Notes: generated from the sequence alone by a model not told the origin. A stretch of DNA of 64,000 bases from Saccharopolyspora aridisoli (GCF_004348445.1 NZ_SMKV01000008.1:124001-188000); one strand, 5' to 3'. Counted from the first letter of the stretch, positions 8,514 through 20,950 are shown. Made by a program: numbers and translations.

Positions 8514-9812
8514 ATGACCAGCGCCACCAGCCGCCGCCGACCGGACGATGACGCCGATGTGATCGTCGTCGGAGCGGGACCGGCCGGCTCGACGGCTGCG
8601 ACGTACCTGGCCAGGGCGGGACTGGACGTCCTGCTGCTGGAGAAGAGCGTCTTCCCGCGGGAGAAGGTCTGCGGCGACGGGATCACGCCACGGGGCGTCA
8701 AGCAGCTCATCGACCTGGGCATCGACACCAGGGAAGAAGCCGGCTGGCTGCACAACAAGGGCCTTCGGGTGGTCGGCGGCGGAGTCAGCCTGGAGCTCGA
8801 CTGGCCGAGCCTGTCCGACTTCCCGCCCTACGGCGTGGTCCGCCCGCGCAACGACTTCGACGACCTGCTGGCCCGCAACGCCCAGCTCGCCGGGGCCCGC
8901 CTGTTCCAGCAGACGAGCGTCAGCGGCGCCATCACCGACGAGCGCACCGGCCGGGTCGTCGGCGTGGAGGCCAAGACCGGGCCCGAGCGCAAGCCGGTGA
9001 CCTACCGGGCGCCGCTGGTCGTGGCCTGCGACGGGGTGTCGGCTCGACTGGCCTTGTCGGTGGGCATCCAGAAGCGCGACGACCGGCCGATGGGCGTGGC
9101 CGTGCGCCGGTACTACGCGAGCCCGCGCACCAAGGACGACTTCCTGGAGTCGCACCTGGAGCTGTGGGACAAGTCCAACCCGGCCGACCCGACGCTGCTG
9201 CCCGGCTACGGCTGGATCTTCGGCATGGGCGACGGGACGGTCAACGTCGGGCTGGGCATCCTGTCCACCTCGTCGGCCTACGGCAAGACCGACTACCGGC
9301 AGTTGCTGCGGTCCTGGCTGGACGGGACCCCCGAGGAGTGGGGATTCCGGGAGGACAACGCCACCGGCAAGATCGGCGGCGCCGCGCTGCCCATGGGGTT
9401 CAACCGCACCCCGCACTACCGCGACGGCCTGCTGCTGGTCGGCGACGCGGGCGGCATGGTCAACCCGTTCAACGGCGAGGGCATCGCCTACGCGCTGCAG
9501 TCGGCCCGGCTGGCGGCCGAGTGCGCGGTGCACGCGATGGCGCGACCGACTGCGTTCTCCCGCGAGCAGGCCCTGAGCCGGTACCCGACGGCGGTGCAGC
9601 AAGAGCTCGGCGGCTACTTCCGGCTCGGCAATATCTTCAGCAAGTTGATTGGCAATCCCACGGTCATGCGGATGGCCACCAAGCACGGCCTGCCGCGGCA
9701 GACGTTGATGCGTTTCGTGTTGAAGTTGCTGGCAAATCTCTACGACGAGAAGGGTGGGGACGTCATGGACCGTGTGATCAGCACCACTACTCGCGTCACC
9801 CCTAGCGCGTGA
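8514..9812 (+). CDS. menJ: Geranylgeranyl reductase family flavoprotein (menaquinone reductase MenJ-like)
   Basis: FAD-dependent reductase, 432 aa, of the geranylgeranyl reductase family; M. tuberculosis MenJ (Rv0561c) saturates an isoprene unit of menaquinone. Visible: N-terminal Rossmann motif GAGPAG (20-25), the family CGDGITPRG segment near residue 57, and the FAD-binding LLVGDAGGMVNPFNGEG near 305. The ATG at 8514 has GAGGA 7 nt upstream. It precedes nuoA by 193 bp in the same direction and follows a Rex-like operator, fitting a role in the menaquinone pool used by complex I. Action on another polyprenyl substrate cannot be excluded. Confidence 0.82.
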   Translation: MTSATSRRRPDDDADVIVVGAGPAGSTAATYLARAGLDVLLLEKSVFPREKVCGDGITPRGVKQLIDLGIDTREEAGWLHNKGLRVVGGGVSLELDWPSLSDFPPYGVVRPRNDFDDLLARNAQLAGARLFQQTSVSGAITDERTGRVVGVEAKTGPERKPVTYRAPLVVACDGVSARLALSVGIQKRDDRPMGVAVRRYYASPRTKDDFLESHLELWDKSNPADPTLLPGYGWIFGMGDGTVNVGLGILSTSSAYGKTDYRQLLRSWLDGTPEEWGFREDNATGKIGGAALPMGFNRTPHYRDGLLLVGDAGGMVNPFNGEGIAYALQSARLAAECAVHAMARPTAFSREQALSRYPTAVQQELGGYFRLGNIFSKLIGNPTVMRMATKHGLPRQTLMRFVLKLLANLYDEKGGDVMDRVISTTTRVTPSA

Positions 9813-9862
9813 CCCTGAGTGTCTGGTCAGATGTCCCGGTAACCGTGAGGGAAGTCATAAAG

Positions 9863-9881
9863 TTAGGTGCGCCTCACTACG
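9863..9881. promoter_or_regulatory. Weak DtxR/IdeR-like iron box upstream of nuoA
   Basis: TTAGGTGCGCCTCACTACG matches 12 of 19 positions of the iron-box consensus (TTAGGTTAG, C or G, then its mirror image); the left half-site is the better part. It lies in the 193-bp menJ–nuoA gap. The match is partial, so this is a weak candidate. Confidence 0.25.
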
Positions 9882-10005
9882 GAGCCGAATCGGCCGACCG
9901 CATAGAGTGCGCATCGGAGGCCTGAGGCGTGACCTGCGCCTTGGCGGGGACTGACGATGTGTGTTCCGGGTCACAGGGCCCGGAACCGGTTGGAGGGGAG
10001 CAGAG

Positions 10006-10371
10006 GTGCTCGACCCGTACATCCCGTTGGTGCTGTTGTTCGCGCTGGCGCTGGGATTCGCGGTCTTCTCGGTCGCGATCGCACCGCTCGTCGGTCCCCG
10101 CCGCTACAACAAGGCGAAGCTCGACGCCTACGAGTGCGGGATCGAGCCGTCGCCGCAGCCCGTCATCGGCGGCGGCCGGATGCCCGTCGCTTACTACCTG
10201 ACCGCGATGTTGTTCATCCTCTTCGACATCGAGATGGTCTTCCTCTACCCGTTCGCGGTCTCGGCCGACGCCCTGGGGATGTTCGGCGTCGTCGAGATCG
10301 TGCTGTTCATAGCGACCGTCGGCTTCGCCTACATCTACGTCTGGCGGAGAGGCGGACTGGACTGGAACTAA
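10006..10371 (+). CDS. nuoA: NADH-quinone oxidoreductase subunit A
   Basis: Small membrane subunit of complex I, 121 aa with three hydrophobic helices. The conserved loop [12 protein letters not shown] and the helix [13 protein letters not shown] identify NuoA. A GTG at 10006 is preferred because GGAGGGGAG ends 5 nt upstream. First gene of the 14-gene nuo operon. Confidence 0.95.
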   Translation: MLDPYIPLVLLFALALGFAVFSVAIAPLVGPRRYNKAKLDAYECGIEPSPQPVIGGGRMPVAYYLTAMLFILFDIEMVFLYPFAVSADALGMFGVVEIVLFIATVGFAYIYVWRRGGLDWN

Positions 10372-10468
10372 CCGAGCGCTACCGCCCGGTTCGCCGGGCG
10401 CTCGAGTGGAACTCGCCCGAGATGGATTAAAGGGACTAGCCGCAAGGACGCGGGAAGGAGTGCCGGCG

Positions 10469-11140
<672 letters not shown>

Positions 11141-11145
11141 ATTCG

Positions 11146-11907
11146 ATGGCGGACAAGGAAACCACCCCGGCCCCGGGCGAACCCGGTTCGAGCGCCGAGC
11201 GCGCCGCGGACCTGACGCCCACGGGAGCCGAGCCGGCGCGCGCCGGAGCTCCGGCAGCCGGCCGCGAGCGGCAGGGCATGTTCGGCGTGCGCGGCACCGG
11301 TGACACATCGGGCTTCGGTGGGCTGCGCCTGCCGGCCTACGTGCCGCCGGCCGGCGAGCGCCCCTACGGTGGCTGGTCCGACGAGGTCGCCGACGCGCTC
11401 TTCGACGCGCTGCGCGCCAAGGGGCTTCCGGACGACACCGTGCAGCAGGTGACCGTCGACCGCGGCGAGATCACCTTCTACCTGCGCCGCGACGACCTCG
11501 TCGAGGTCTGCCGCACCCTGCGCGACGACCCGGCGCTGCGCTTCGAGCTGTGCAGCTCGGTGTCCGGTGTGGACTACGGGCCGGACGCGCCGCAGCGGCT
11601 GCACTCGGTCTACCACCTGACGTCGATGACCTACCGGCGCCGCATCCGGCTGGAGGTCGCCGTGGACGTGGAGGACCCGCACCTCCCGTCGATCGTGTCG
11701 GTCTACCCGACCGCCGACTTCCAGGAGCGCGAGGCCTGGGACATGTTCGGCCTGGTCTACGACGGGCACCCGGCGCTGACCCGGATCCTGATGCCCGATG
11801 ACTGGGACGGTCACCCCCAGCGCAAGGACTACCCGCTCGGCGGGATCCCGGTGGAGTACAAGGGCGCCGAGATCCCGCCGCCGGACCAGCGCAGGGCCTA
11901 CTCGTGA
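11146..11907 (+). CDS. nuoC: NADH-quinone oxidoreductase subunit C
   Basis: Peripheral-arm 30-kDa subunit of complex I, 253 aa. The 30-kDa signature is seen in [18 protein letters not shown] and the end block [15 protein letters not shown]. An Ala/Pro/Gly-rich N-terminal extension of about 55 residues precedes the domain, as in other actinobacterial NuoC. ATG 11146 (TAGGTGA 5 nt upstream) is preferred over GTG 11137, which would overlap the nuoB stop. Confidence 0.94.
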   Translation: MADKETTPAPGEPGSSAERAADLTPTGAEPARAGAPAAGRERQGMFGVRGTGDTSGFGGLRLPAYVPPAGERPYGGWSDEVADALFDALRAKGLPDDTVQQVTVDRGEITFYLRRDDLVEVCRTLRDDPALRFELCSSVSGVDYGPDAPQRLHSVYHLTSMTYRRRIRLEVAVDVEDPHLPSIVSVYPTADFQEREAWDMFGLVYDGHPALTRILMPDDWDGHPQRKDYPLGGIPVEYKGAEIPPPDQRRAYS

Positions 11908-11926
11908 TCGCGGAGAGGTGTGGGCA

Positions 11927-13255
11927 ATGACCACCGAATCACTCACCGGCGCGTACCCCGCCGAGTCGAGAGACACCACCGAGGGCCGCATCTTCACCGT
12001 CACCGGCGGCGACTGGGACGAGTTCCTGGACGAAACCGGCGGCGAGGAGCGGATTGTCATCAACCTGGGCCCGCAACACCCATCCACGCACGGCGTTCTG
12101 CGGCTGGTGCTGGAGCTCGAGGGCGAGACGGTCACCAAGGCCCGCTCGGTCATCGGGTACCTGCACACCGGCATCGAGAAGAACACCGAGTACCGGACGT
12201 GGACCCAGGGCGTCACCTTCGTGACGCGCATGGACTACCTGGCGCCGCTGTTCACCGAGAGCGCTTACTGCCTCGGCATCGAGAAGCTGCTGGGCATCGA
12301 GGCGCCGAAGCGGGCTCAGACGATCCGGGTAATGCTGATGGAGCTCAACCGGATCTCCTCGCACCTGGTGTTCCTGGCCACCGGGGCCATGGAGCTGGGC
12401 GCGACCACCGGCATGACCTACGGCTTCCGCGAGCGCGAAGAGGTCCTGCACCTGCTGGAGTTCCTGACCGGCCTGCGGATGAACCACGCGTTCGTCCGGC
12501 CCGGGGGTGTCGCGCAGGACCTGCCGGAGGGCTGGCAGGACAAGGTGCGCGAGTTCATCAAGGTCATGGACACCCGGCTGCCGGACTACGACAAGCTGTT
12601 CAGCGGTCAGCCGATCTGGAAGCAGCGGCTGAAGGACGTCGGCTACCTGCCGTTGGACGGCGCGCTGCAGCTGGGCGTGACCGGACCGCTGCTGCGGGCC
12701 GCGGGACTGCCGTGGGACCTGCGCAAGGTCGAACCGTACTGCGGATACGAGGAATACGACTTCGAGGTGCCCACCAGCAACGACGGTGACTGCTACGCGC
12801 GGTACCTGCTGCGGGTGCAGGAGATGCACGAGTCGCTGAAGATCATCCGGCAGTGCGTGGACAAGGTGGAGTCCGGTCCGCACATGGTGGAGGACGCCAA
12901 GATCGCCTGGCCGGCGAAGCTGAGCATCGGCGCCGACGGCATGGGCAACTCCCTGGAGCACGTCCGCAAGATCATGGGCCAGTCCATGGAGTCGCTGATC
13001 CACCACTTCAAGCTGGTGACCGAGGGCTTCGACGTCCCGCCCGGACAGGCGTACGCGCCGGTCGAGTCGCCGCGCGGCGAGCTGGGTGTCCACCTGGTCT
13101 CCGACGGCGGCACCCGGCCGATGCGGGTGCACGTGCGCGAACCCAGTTTCGTGAATCTGCAGGCGATGCCGGTGATGGCCGAAGGCGGACTGGTGGCCGA
13201 CGTGATCGCGTCCGTCGCCTCCATCGACCCGGTGATGGGCGGGGTGGATCGATGA
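11927..13255 (+). CDS. nuoD: NADH-quinone oxidoreductase subunit D
   Basis: 49-kDa subunit forming the quinone-binding cavity with NuoB; 442 aa. Conserved blocks: [15 protein letters not shown] near the N-terminus, [16 protein letters not shown], and [15 protein letters not shown] near the C-terminus. Start ATG 11927 has GGAGAGG 8 nt upstream. Its stop overlaps the nuoE start (ATGA). Confidence 0.96.
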   Translation: MTTESLTGAYPAESRDTTEGRIFTVTGGDWDEFLDETGGEERIVINLGPQHPSTHGVLRLVLELEGETVTKARSVIGYLHTGIEKNTEYRTWTQGVTFVTRMDYLAPLFTESAYCLGIEKLLGIEAPKRAQTIRVMLMELNRISSHLVFLATGAMELGATTGMTYGFREREEVLHLLEFLTGLRMNHAFVRPGGVAQDLPEGWQDKVREFIKVMDTRLPDYDKLFSGQPIWKQRLKDVGYLPLDGALQLGVTGPLLRAAGLPWDLRKVEPYCGYEEYDFEVPTSNDGDCYARYLLRVQEMHESLKIIRQCVDKVESGPHMVEDAKIAWPAKLSIGADGMGNSLEHVRKIMGQSMESLIHHFKLVTEGFDVPPGQAYAPVESPRGELGVHLVSDGGTRPMRVHVREPSFVNLQAMPVMAEGGLVADVIASVASIDPVMGGVDR

Positions 13256-14007
13256 CCGAGCAGTTCGAGTTCACCACCACCGAGGAGCAGACCGACGCGG
13301 TCGACACCTCGGTGTTCGGCGAGGACACCCGGGCCGAGGCGAGGCAGATCATCGCCCGGTACCCGGAGTCGCGATCGGCGCTGCTGCCGATGCTGCACCT
13401 CGTGCAGTCGGTGCAGGGGCACGTCAGCCCGGCGGGAATCAAGTTCTGCGCGGAGGAGCTGGCGCTGTCGGTCGCCGAGGTCAGCGCCGTGGCGACCTTC
13501 TACACCATGTACAAGCGCAAGCCGTGCGGTCAGCACCTGGTCAGCGTGTGCACCAACACGATGTGCGCGGTGCTGGGCGGCGACGCGATCTACAAGGCGC
13601 TGGGCGAGCACTTGGACGTCGGGCACGAGGGCACGGCCGGGGAACCCGGCAGCGAGGGTTCGATCACCTTGGAGCACGCCGAATGCCTGGCTGCTTGCGA
13701 TCTCGGGCCGGTGCTGCAGGTCAACTACGAGTACTACGACAACCAGACGCCCGAGCAGGCTCTGGAGCTGGTCAAGGCCCTCCAGCGCGGCGAGAAGCCC
13801 GCGCCGACGCGCGGACCGGCGCTGTCGGACTTCCGCGGTGCCGAACGCCAGCTGGCCGGGTTCTTCGACGACCTCGACGAGACCGTGACCGGCCCGTCGC
13901 AGGCGACCGAGACGGTGCGCGGTGCGGAACTGGCCCGGGACCGCGGCTGGACCGCGCCGAGCATGCCCGATGACGCGGAACTCCCGCCGCTGCCGGAGAA
14001 GAAGTGA
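13252..14007 (+). CDS. nuoE: NADH-quinone oxidoreductase subunit E
   Basis: Thioredoxin-like subunit holding the N1a [2Fe-2S] cluster; 251 aa. Cluster ligands C100, C105, C145 and C149 are visible in VCTNTMC and ECLAACD. A C-terminal extension of about 60 residues after the fold is absent from E. coli NuoE. ATGA overlap with nuoD indicates coupled translation. Confidence 0.95.
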   Translation: MTEQFEFTTTEEQTDAVDTSVFGEDTRAEARQIIARYPESRSALLPMLHLVQSVQGHVSPAGIKFCAEELALSVAEVSAVATFYTMYKRKPCGQHLVSVCTNTMCAVLGGDAIYKALGEHLDVGHEGTAGEPGSEGSITLEHAECLAACDLGPVLQVNYEYYDNQTPEQALELVKALQRGEKPAPTRGPALSDFRGAERQLAGFFDDLDETVTGPSQATETVRGAELARDRGWTAPSMPDDAELPPLPEKK

Positions 14008-14015
14008 GGGTGGCC

Positions 14016-15314
14016 ATGACCGAACCGAGCACCAGCCCGGTGACCCCGGTGCTGACCAAGCGGTGGCTGTCGTCGAACTCCTGGACGCTGCGCACCTACG
14101 AGCAGCTGGAGGGCTACACCGCCCTGCGCAAGGCGCTGCGAGCCCACCCGGACCAGCTGATCGAGCTGGTCAAGGCGTCCGGGCTGCGCGGTCGCGGCGG
14201 CGCGGGGTTCCCGGCGGGCGTGAAGTGGAGCTTCATGCCCAAGGACCCGGTCAAGCCGCACTACCTGGTCATCAACGCCGACGAGGGCGAACCGGGGACC
14301 TGCAAGGACATCCCGCTGATGATGGCCGACCCGCACTCGCTGATCGAGGGCTGCATCATCGCCAGCTACGCGATGCGGGCCAACCACTGCATGATCTACG
14401 TGCGCGGTGAGGCCCTGCACCCGATGCGGCGGCTCCACAACGCGGTCCGCGAGGCCTACGCCGCCGGGTACCTGGGCAAGAACATCCTGGACTCCGGGTT
14501 CGACCTGGACATCGTCGTGCACGCCGGGGCGGGCGCCTACATCTGCGGTGAGGAGACCGCGCTGCTGGACTCCCTGGAGGGCAAGCGCGGTCAACCGCGG
14601 CTCAAGCCCCCGTTCCCCGCGGCAGCAGGGCTCTACGCCTGCCCGACGACGGTGAACAACGTGGAGACCATCGCGTCGGTCCCGTTCATCGTCAACGGCG
14701 GTTCGGACTGGTTCCGCACCATGGGCAGCGAGAAGTCGCCGGGACCGAAGATCTACTCGATCTCCGGGCACGTCGAGGACCCGGGCCAGTACGAGGCCCC
14801 GATGGGCACCACGCTGCGGCAGTTGCTGGAACTCGCGGGTGGCATGAAGGACGGCGTCCCGCTGAAGTTCTGGACCCCGGGCGGGTCCTCGACACCGCTG
14901 TTCACCGCCGAGCACCTCGACGTCCCGCTGGACTTCGAGGGCGCGGCCGAGGCCGGGTCGATGCTGGGCACCACGGCCGTCCAGGTGTTCAACGAGACCG
15001 TGTCGGTGCCGTGGGCCGTGATGAAGTGGACGCAGTTCTACGAGCACGAGTCCTGCGGCAAGTGCACCCCCTGCCGGGAGGGCACCTACTGGCTCGCGCA
15101 GGTGCTGGAGCGGATGGTCGACGGGCACGGCACCGAGGAGGACATCGACACCCTCCTGGACGTCTGCGACAACATCTTCGGCCGCTCGTTCTGCGCCCTC
15201 GGCGACGGCGCGGTCAGCCCGATCACCAGCGGTATCAAGTACTTCCGCGAGGAGTTCCTCGCGTTGTGCGACAAGAACAAGTCCGCCGCGGAACTGGTAG
15301 GAGCGGCCCGATGA
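14016..15314 (+). CDS. nuoF: NADH-quinone oxidoreductase subunit F
   Basis: NADH-, FMN- and N3 [4Fe-4S]-binding subunit, entry point of electrons; 432 aa. The NADH/FMN glycine-rich stretch [10 protein letters not shown] starts at 59; the 4Fe-4S ligands lie in [12 protein letters not shown] (about 346-357) and the distal Cys in [10 protein letters not shown] (about 392). ATG 14016 (GAGGG 5 nt upstream) is preferred to GTG 14004. Overlaps nuoG by ATGA. Confidence 0.96.
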   Translation: MTEPSTSPVTPVLTKRWLSSNSWTLRTYEQLEGYTALRKALRAHPDQLIELVKASGLRGRGGAGFPAGVKWSFMPKDPVKPHYLVINADEGEPGTCKDIPLMMADPHSLIEGCIIASYAMRANHCMIYVRGEALHPMRRLHNAVREAYAAGYLGKNILDSGFDLDIVVHAGAGAYICGEETALLDSLEGKRGQPRLKPPFPAAAGLYACPTTVNNVETIASVPFIVNGGSDWFRTMGSEKSPGPKIYSISGHVEDPGQYEAPMGTTLRQLLELAGGMKDGVPLKFWTPGGSSTPLFTAEHLDVPLDFEGAAEAGSMLGTTAVQVFNETVSVPWAVMKWTQFYEHESCGKCTPCREGTYWLAQVLERMVDGHGTEEDIDTLLDVCDNIFGRSFCALGDGAVSPITSGIKYFREEFLALCDKNKSAAELVGAAR

Positions 15315-17839
15315 CCCTGGCACCCGAATCCGAAGCGCGCCCGGTCCCCGAGGGCTACGTCCGGCTCACCATCGACGGCATCGAGGTCGAGGCGCCCAAG
15401 GGCGAGCTGCTGATCCGCACCGCCGAGCGGATGGGCATCACCATCCCCCGGTTCTGCGACCACCCGCTGCTGGACCCCGCCGGTGCCTGCCGGCAGTGCC
15501 TCGTCGAGGTCGAGGTGAACGGCCGGGCGATGCCGAAACCACAGGCGTCCTGCACCATGACGGTCGCCGACGGGATGGTCGTCAAGACGCAGAACTCCTC
15601 GCCGGTGGCCGACAAGGCGCAGCAGGGCGTGATGGAGCTCCTGCTGATCAACCACCCGCTGGACTGCCCGGTCTGCGACAAGGGCGGCGAGTGCCCGCTG
15701 CAGAACCAGGCGCTCAAGCACGGCCGCGCGGATTCCCGCTTCCACGACACCAAGCGGACCTTCGCCAAGCCGGTGCCGATCTCCTCGCAGGTGCTGCTCG
15801 ATCGCGAGCGCTGCGTGCTGTGCCAGCGCTGCACCCGGTTCTCCAAGCAGATCGCCGGTGACCCGTTCATCGAGCTGCTGGAAAGGGGTGCGCTGCAGCA
15901 GATCGGCATCGGCGAGCAGCAGCCGTTCCAGTCCTACTTCTCCGGGAACACCATCCAGATCTGCCCGGTCGGAGCGCTGACCAGCGCCGCTTACAGGTTC
16001 CGGTCGAGGCCGTTCGACCTGGTCTCCACCCCCGGGCAGTGCGAGCACTGCGCGTCGGGCTGCGCGACACGGACGGACTGGCGGCGCGGCAAGGTGATGC
16101 GCCGGCTGGCCGGGGACGACCCGGAGGTCAACGAGGAGTGGATCTGCGACAAGGGTCGCTTCGCGTTCCGCTACGCCAACGCCGCCGACCGCATCACCCG
16201 GCCGCAGATCCGGGAGAACGGCCAGCTGCGCGAGGCGTCCTGGACCGAGGCGCTGCAGGCAGCCGCCGAAGGCCTGACCGCCGCGCGTGACGCGGGTGGG
16301 GTCGGGGTGCTGCCCGGTGGCCGGTTGACCGTCGAGGACGCCTACGCCTACTCGAAGTTCGCGCGGGTAGCGCTGCGCACCAACGACATCGACCACCGCG
16401 CGCGGCCGCACTCCACCGAGGAACTGCGGTTCCTGGAGTCCACCGTGGTCGGGGTGACGCCGGAGAACGGTGTCACCTACCGCGATCTGGAGTCAGCCCC
16501 GGCGGTGCTGTGCGTGGCGTTCGAGCCGGAGGAGGAGTCGCCGATCGTCTTCCTGCGGCTGCGCAAGGCCGCGCGGACGGGCAAGACGCAGGTCTTCCAC
16601 CTCGCCCCGCGCAACTCGCCGGGCGTGGAGAAGACCACGGTCATCACCCACGCCGGAGGCCCGGTGCGGACCGGTTCGCTGGTGCGGTGCGTGCCCGGTG
16701 GCGAGGGGGCCGCGCTGGAGTCGTTGCCGGCCGATGTGGACGAAGCGATCCGGCAGCAGGGCGCGGTGCTCATCGTCGGCGAACGCGCCGCCGAGGTGCC
16801 CGGCCTGCTGTCCGAGGTGCTGCGCACCGCCCAGCGGACGGGAGCGCGCGTCGCCTGGATCCCCCGCCGAGCCGGCGAACGCGGCGCCATCGAGGCCGGC
16901 GCGCTGCCGACCCTGCTGCCCGGAGCGCGTCCCGTCATCGACGACCACGCCCGCTCCGACGTGGAGCGGGCCTGGGGCATGGCGCCCGGTTCGCTGCCCG
17001 CCGCTGCGGGTCGCGACGCCACCGAGATCCTCACCGCCGCCGCCTCCGGGGAGCTCTCCGGCCTGTTGGTCGGCGGCGTCGACCCGAACGACCTGCCCGA
17101 CCCGGAACTGGCACGCAAGGCCCTGACCGTGGCCGGTTTCGTGGTCAGCCTGGAGCTCCGCCCCAGCGCGGTGACCGAGCAGGCCGACGTGGTGCTGCCG
17201 ATCGCGCCCAGCGTGGAGAAGAGCGGCAGCTACCTCAACTGGGAGGGCCGCCGTCGCGAGTTCGCCACCACCATCGAGGGCACCGGCGCGCTGCCGGACT
17301 GCCGGGTGCTGGACACGCTCGCGGTCGAGATGGACGCCGACCTGTTCACCCAGAGCCCGGCCGCCGCGAGCGCCGAGCTCGACAGGCTCGGCACCCACAC
17401 CGGCGGACGCACCGCGGCCCCGGACGAGGCCGTCGCGCACGCACCACGACCCGGCCCCGGCCAGGCCGTGCTGGCGACCTGGCGGCAGCTGCTGGACAAC
17501 GGATCGTTGCAGGCCGAGGAGCCGAGCCTGGCGGGTACGGCCCGCAACCGGGTCGCGATCGTCTCGCCGGAGACCGCCAAGCGCGTCGAGATCAGTTCTG
17601 GACAGCGGCTGGAGGTCCGCACCGCGCAGGGCAAGATCGTGCTGCCGGTCGAGATCGCCGACATGCCCGATGACGTCGTGTGGGTGCCCACCGACTCCGG
17701 TGAGGCCCGCGTGCTCGAGGTTCTCGGCTCCGGGCACGGAGCGCTCGTCGACATCGCGCCGAGCAGCGCGAGCCTGGAGATCAACGGGCATTCGTTGAAC
17801 GGCCATTCCCCGGCCCACCACAACGGGGGGAACGCATGA
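15311..17839 (+). CDS. nuoG: NADH-quinone oxidoreductase subunit G
   Basis: Largest peripheral subunit, 842 aa. It starts with a [2Fe-2S] ferredoxin domain ([16 protein letters not shown] region), then the His-Cys 4Fe-4S segment [14 protein letters not shown], a further cluster site [10 protein letters not shown], and [11 protein letters not shown] with a distal Cys in [10 protein letters not shown], typical of the extra N7-type cluster site. The rest is a molybdopterin-oxidoreductase-like domain without the cofactor, ending in a molybdopterin dinucleotide-binding-like domain (about 730-820). Overlaps both neighbours by 4 bp. Confidence 0.95.
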   Translation: MTLAPESEARPVPEGYVRLTIDGIEVEAPKGELLIRTAERMGITIPRFCDHPLLDPAGACRQCLVEVEVNGRAMPKPQASCTMTVADGMVVKTQNSSPVADKAQQGVMELLLINHPLDCPVCDKGGECPLQNQALKHGRADSRFHDTKRTFAKPVPISSQVLLDRERCVLCQRCTRFSKQIAGDPFIELLERGALQQIGIGEQQPFQSYFSGNTIQICPVGALTSAAYRFRSRPFDLVSTPGQCEHCASGCATRTDWRRGKVMRRLAGDDPEVNEEWICDKGRFAFRYANAADRITRPQIRENGQLREASWTEALQAAAEGLTAARDAGGVGVLPGGRLTVEDAYAYSKFARVALRTNDIDHRARPHSTEELRFLESTVVGVTPENGVTYRDLESAPAVLCVAFEPEEESPIVFLRLRKAARTGKTQVFHLAPRNSPGVEKTTVITHAGGPVRTGSLVRCVPGGEGAALESLPADVDEAIRQQGAVLIVGERAAEVPGLLSEVLRTAQRTGARVAWIPRRAGERGAIEAGALPTLLPGARPVIDDHARSDVERAWGMAPGSLPAAAGRDATEILTAAASGELSGLLVGGVDPNDLPDPELARKALTVAGFVVSLELRPSAVTEQADVVLPIAPSVEKSGSYLNWEGRRREFATTIEGTGALPDCRVLDTLAVEMDADLFTQSPAAASAELDRLGTHTGGRTAAPDEAVAHAPRPGPGQAVLATWRQLLDNGSLQAEEPSLAGTARNRVAIVSPETAKRVEISSGQRLEVRTAQGKIVLPVEIADMPDDVVWVPTDSGEARVLEVLGSGHGALVDIAPSSASLEINGHSLNGHSPAHHNGGNA

Positions 17840-19143
17840 CCAGAACAGCCGAACTCCTCGCGGACGACCCGATCTGGCTGATCCTGCTCAAGGTAGTGGC
17901 CATCTTCGCCTTCCTGGTGCTGATGACGCTGCTGACGATCTGGGCGGAACGCCGGGTCATCGGCCGCATGCAGCACAGGCCCGGCCCGAACCGTGCTGGA
18001 CCGTTCGGCATCCTCCAGTCGCTGGCCGACGGCTTGAAGCTGGCCTTCAAGGAGGACATCCGCCCGGTCATGGCCGACAAGTGGGTGTACTTCCTGGCTC
18101 CGGTGATCTCCGCGACGCCCGCGCTGGTGTCGTTCGCGGTGATCCCGATCGGGCCCGAGGTCACGATCTTCGGCGAGCGCACCGCGCTGCAGCTGGTGGA
18201 CTTGCCCGTCGGCCTGCTGGTGGTGCTGGCCTGCGCCTCGGTGGGCGTGTACGGCATCGTGCTCGCCGGCTGGTCCTCCGGCTCCCCCTACCCGCTGCTG
18301 GGTTCGATGCGGTCGGCGGCGCAGGTGATCTCCTACGAGATCGCGATGGGCCTGTCGTTCGTCGCGGTCATCATGTACGCGGGCACGCTGTCGACCTCCG
18401 GCATCGTCGCAGCGCAGGAGAACGGCTGGTTCTTCGCGCTGCTGCCGGTGAGCTTCCTGGTCTACCTGGTGTCGATGGTCGGCGAGACCAACCGCGCCCC
18501 GTTCGACCTCCCCGAGGCCGAGTCCGAGCTGGTCGGTGGTTTCCACACCGAGTACTCGTCGCTGAAGTTCGCGCTGTTCTTCCTCGCCGAGTACATCAAC
18601 ATGGTCACCGTCTCCGCGCTGGCGACGACGCTCTTCCTCGGCGGCTGGCACGCGCCGTGGCCGCTGTCGCTGATCGGCGACGGGGTGCTCAACACCGGGT
18701 GGTGGCCGGTGCTGTGGTTCCTCGGCAAGACGCTGGCCTTCCTGTTCTTCTTCGTGTGGCTGCGCGGCACGCTGCCCCGCCTGCGCTACGACCAGTTCAT
18801 GGACCTCGGCTGGAAGCTGCTGGTCCCGGTCAGCCTGGTGTGGATCGTGGCGGTGACCGTGATCCGGGCGCTGCGCAACTCCGACACCGTCAGCACCCAG
18901 CAGTTCATGATCGGCGGCGCGGTCGTGGTGGTGATCCTGGTCGCGGCCACGTTCCTCATCCCGGACCGCAAGCCCGAGGAGGACCCCGACGAGGTGCCGC
19001 TCGCGGGCAGCGGGTTCCCGGTGCCGCCGATCGACCTGGAAGTCCCCAAGACCCCGCCGCGACGCACCCCGGTGCGAAGCGGCACCGGTCCCGGCGAGCT
19101 CGCGGGTCCGGAAGGCGAGGAGGCGCCCCATGGGAATGTTTGA
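17836..19143 (+). CDS. nuoH: NADH-quinone oxidoreductase subunit H
   Basis: Membrane subunit linking the quinone site to the proton-pumping arm; 435 aa, about eight helices. Conserved [20 protein letters not shown] and the loop [20 protein letters not shown] are diagnostic. A hydrophilic C-terminal tail of about 60 residues (Pro/Glu-rich) follows the last helix. Overlaps nuoI by 14 bp. Confidence 0.96.
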   Translation: MTRTAELLADDPIWLILLKVVAIFAFLVLMTLLTIWAERRVIGRMQHRPGPNRAGPFGILQSLADGLKLAFKEDIRPVMADKWVYFLAPVISATPALVSFAVIPIGPEVTIFGERTALQLVDLPVGLLVVLACASVGVYGIVLAGWSSGSPYPLLGSMRSAAQVISYEIAMGLSFVAVIMYAGTLSTSGIVAAQENGWFFALLPVSFLVYLVSMVGETNRAPFDLPEAESELVGGFHTEYSSLKFALFFLAEYINMVTVSALATTLFLGGWHAPWPLSLIGDGVLNTGWWPVLWFLGKTLAFLFFFVWLRGTLPRLRYDQFMDLGWKLLVPVSLVWIVAVTVIRALRNSDTVSTQQFMIGGAVVVVILVAATFLIPDRKPEEDPDEVPLAGSGFPVPPIDLEVPKTPPRRTPVRSGTGPGELAGPEGEEAPHGNV

Positions 19144-19696
19144 TCCGATCAAGGGCTTCGGCGTCACCTTCTCGACGATGTTCAAGAAGGTCGTCACCGA
19201 GGAGTACCCCGAGGTCAAGAAGGTCGCCGCGCCCCGGTTCCACGGCCGCCACCAGCTCAACCGGCATCCGGACGGGCTGGAGAAGTGCGTGGGCTGCGAG
19301 CTGTGCGCATGGGCGTGCCCGGCGGATGCGATCTTCGTCGAGGGCGGCGACAACACCGACGAGGCCCGCTACTCGCCCGGTGAGCGCTACGGGATGGACT
19401 ACCAGATCAACTACCTGCGCTGCATCGGCTGCGGGTTGTGCATCGAGGCGTGCCCGACGCGGGCGCTGACGATGACCAACGAGTACGAGACCGCGGACGA
19501 CAACCGCCAGGACCTGATCTACACCAAGGCCGACATGCTGGCGCCGCTGCTGCCCGGCATGGAGCAGCCACCGCACCCGATGCGCCTCGGCGAGGACGAG
19601 CAGGACTACTACGTCAACGGTCCCGAGCTCGCCAAGCAGCGAGGGGTTCCCGCGGGATCGACGGTGGAATCCGGTCCGGAGGTTGATGCGCGATGA
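19130..19696 (+). CDS. nuoI: NADH-quinone oxidoreductase subunit I
   Basis: Ferredoxin-like subunit with two [4Fe-4S] clusters (N6a, N6b); 188 aa. Ligands C53/C56/C59/C63 and C98/C101/C104/C108 are all present in [12 protein letters not shown] and [15 protein letters not shown] at 19130 or 19136 both possible; the first overlaps nuoH. Confidence 0.96.
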   Translation: MGMFDPIKGFGVTFSTMFKKVVTEEYPEVKKVAAPRFHGRHQLNRHPDGLEKCVGCELCAWACPADAIFVEGGDNTDEARYSPGERYGMDYQINYLRCIGCGLCIEACPTRALTMTNEYETADDNRQDLIYTKADMLAPLLPGMEQPPHPMRLGEDEQDYYVNGPELAKQRGVPAGSTVESGPEVDAR

Positions 19697-20646
19697 GCAC
19701 CGGAATCGTGCTGGCACAGGCCGGCAACGTGGTCGGAACCGGGGAGGCGGCGCTGTTCTGGGTCCTCGGTCCGCTGTCGCTGCTGGGCGCGCTCGGCATG
19801 GTCTTCGCCCGCAACGCGGTGCACTCCGCGCTGTGGCTGGTGCTGACGATGCTGAGCCTGGGCGTGCTCTACATGGGTCAGAGCGCGCCGTTCCTGGGCT
19901 TCACCCAGATCATCGTCTACACCGGCGCGATCATGATGCTGTTCCTGTTCGTGCTGATGATGGTCGGCCGCGACTCCTCGGACTCGGTGGTGGAAGTCCT
20001 GCGCGGACAACGCCTCTGGGCCGGGATCGGCGGGGTCGGCCTGGCAGCGCTGCTGGTCTCGGGACTGGCCCGGTCGCTGACCTCGGTGCAGGCGGCACCG
20101 CCGCTTGACCCGTGGCAGCCCGTCGGTGGTGGGGCGGGCGGCCTCGGCCGGCTGATCTTCACCGACTACCTGTTCCCGTTCGAGCTGACCTCCGCGCTGC
20201 TGATCACCGCAGCGGTCGGGGCCATGGTGCTTACCTACGGCGGCAAGGGCCGCGGCCCGCGCCTGAGCCAGCGGGAGCGCGCCAACGCGCGGTTCCGCGG
20301 CGAGCGCCCGTCGCCGCTGCCCGGACCCGGCGTGTACGCCACGGCCAACTCGGTCGCGGTGCCCGCGCTGCTGCCGGACGGTTCGGTCGCGCCGGAGTCG
20401 CTGTCGGAGCTGCTGGAGAACCTGCCCGCCGAACGGCTGGACCACGAGCGCAGCGCGGTCGCCGGTGACGAGCCCGAACCCGACGCGCACGCGCTGACCG
20501 ACCGGCCGGAGCCGCCCGAGCAGACCGGTTCCGGCAAGTCCGGTGAACCGGTCATCGACGCGGGTCCCGAGATTCCGGAGCCGGGCAGCGCCAACGGTCG
20601 TTCGAACCAGCGGGCCGGGCACGCCACCGAGGAGGTTCACCAGTGA
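19693..20646 (+). CDS. nuoJ: NADH-quinone oxidoreductase subunit J, long C-terminal tail
   Basis: Membrane subunit, 317 aa. Residues about 15-185 hold five hydrophobic helices with the family segment [20 protein letters not shown]. The remaining ~130 residues are hydrophilic, Glu/Pro/Arg-rich and poorly conserved, much longer than in E. coli NuoJ (184 aa). ATGA overlap with nuoI and GTGA overlap with nuoK. Confidence 0.94.
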   Translation: MSTGIVLAQAGNVVGTGEAALFWVLGPLSLLGALGMVFARNAVHSALWLVLTMLSLGVLYMGQSAPFLGFTQIIVYTGAIMMLFLFVLMMVGRDSSDSVVEVLRGQRLWAGIGGVGLAALLVSGLARSLTSVQAAPPLDPWQPVGGGAGGLGRLIFTDYLFPFELTSALLITAAVGAMVLTYGGKGRGPRLSQRERANARFRGERPSPLPGPGVYATANSVAVPALLPDGSVAPESLSELLENLPAERLDHERSAVAGDEPEPDAHALTDRPEPPEQTGSGKSGEPVIDAGPEIPEPGSANGRSNQRAGHATEEVHQ

Positions 20647-20942
20647 CCCCCACGTACTACTTGCTGCTGTCCGCGCTGCTGTTCTCGATCGGCGCGGTGG
20701 GAGTCCTGGTGCGGCGCAACGCCATCGTGGTCTTCATGTGCGTCGAGCTGATGCTCAACGCGGTCAACCTGACGCTGGTCACCTTCGCCCGCATCGAGGG
20801 GACGGTGCACGGGCAGGTCATGGCGTTCTTCGTGATGGTCGTCGCGGCCGCCGAAGTGGTGGTCGGCCTGGCCATCATCATGTCGATCTTCCGGACGCGT
20901 CGCTCGGCCTCGGTCGATGACGCCAACCTGCTCAAGTACTGA
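20643..20942 (+). CDS. nuoK: NADH-quinone oxidoreductase subunit K
   Basis: Three-helix MrpC-like subunit, 99 aa, normal length. Buried glutamates of the proton path are in [13 protein letters not shown] and [15 protein letters not shown] start overlapping the nuoJ stop. Confidence 0.95.
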   Translation: MTPTYYLLLSALLFSIGAVGVLVRRNAIVVFMCVELMLNAVNLTLVTFARIEGTVHGQVMAFFVMVVAAAEVVVGLAIIMSIFRTRRSASVDDANLLKY

Positions 20943-20950
20943 GAGGGCGC

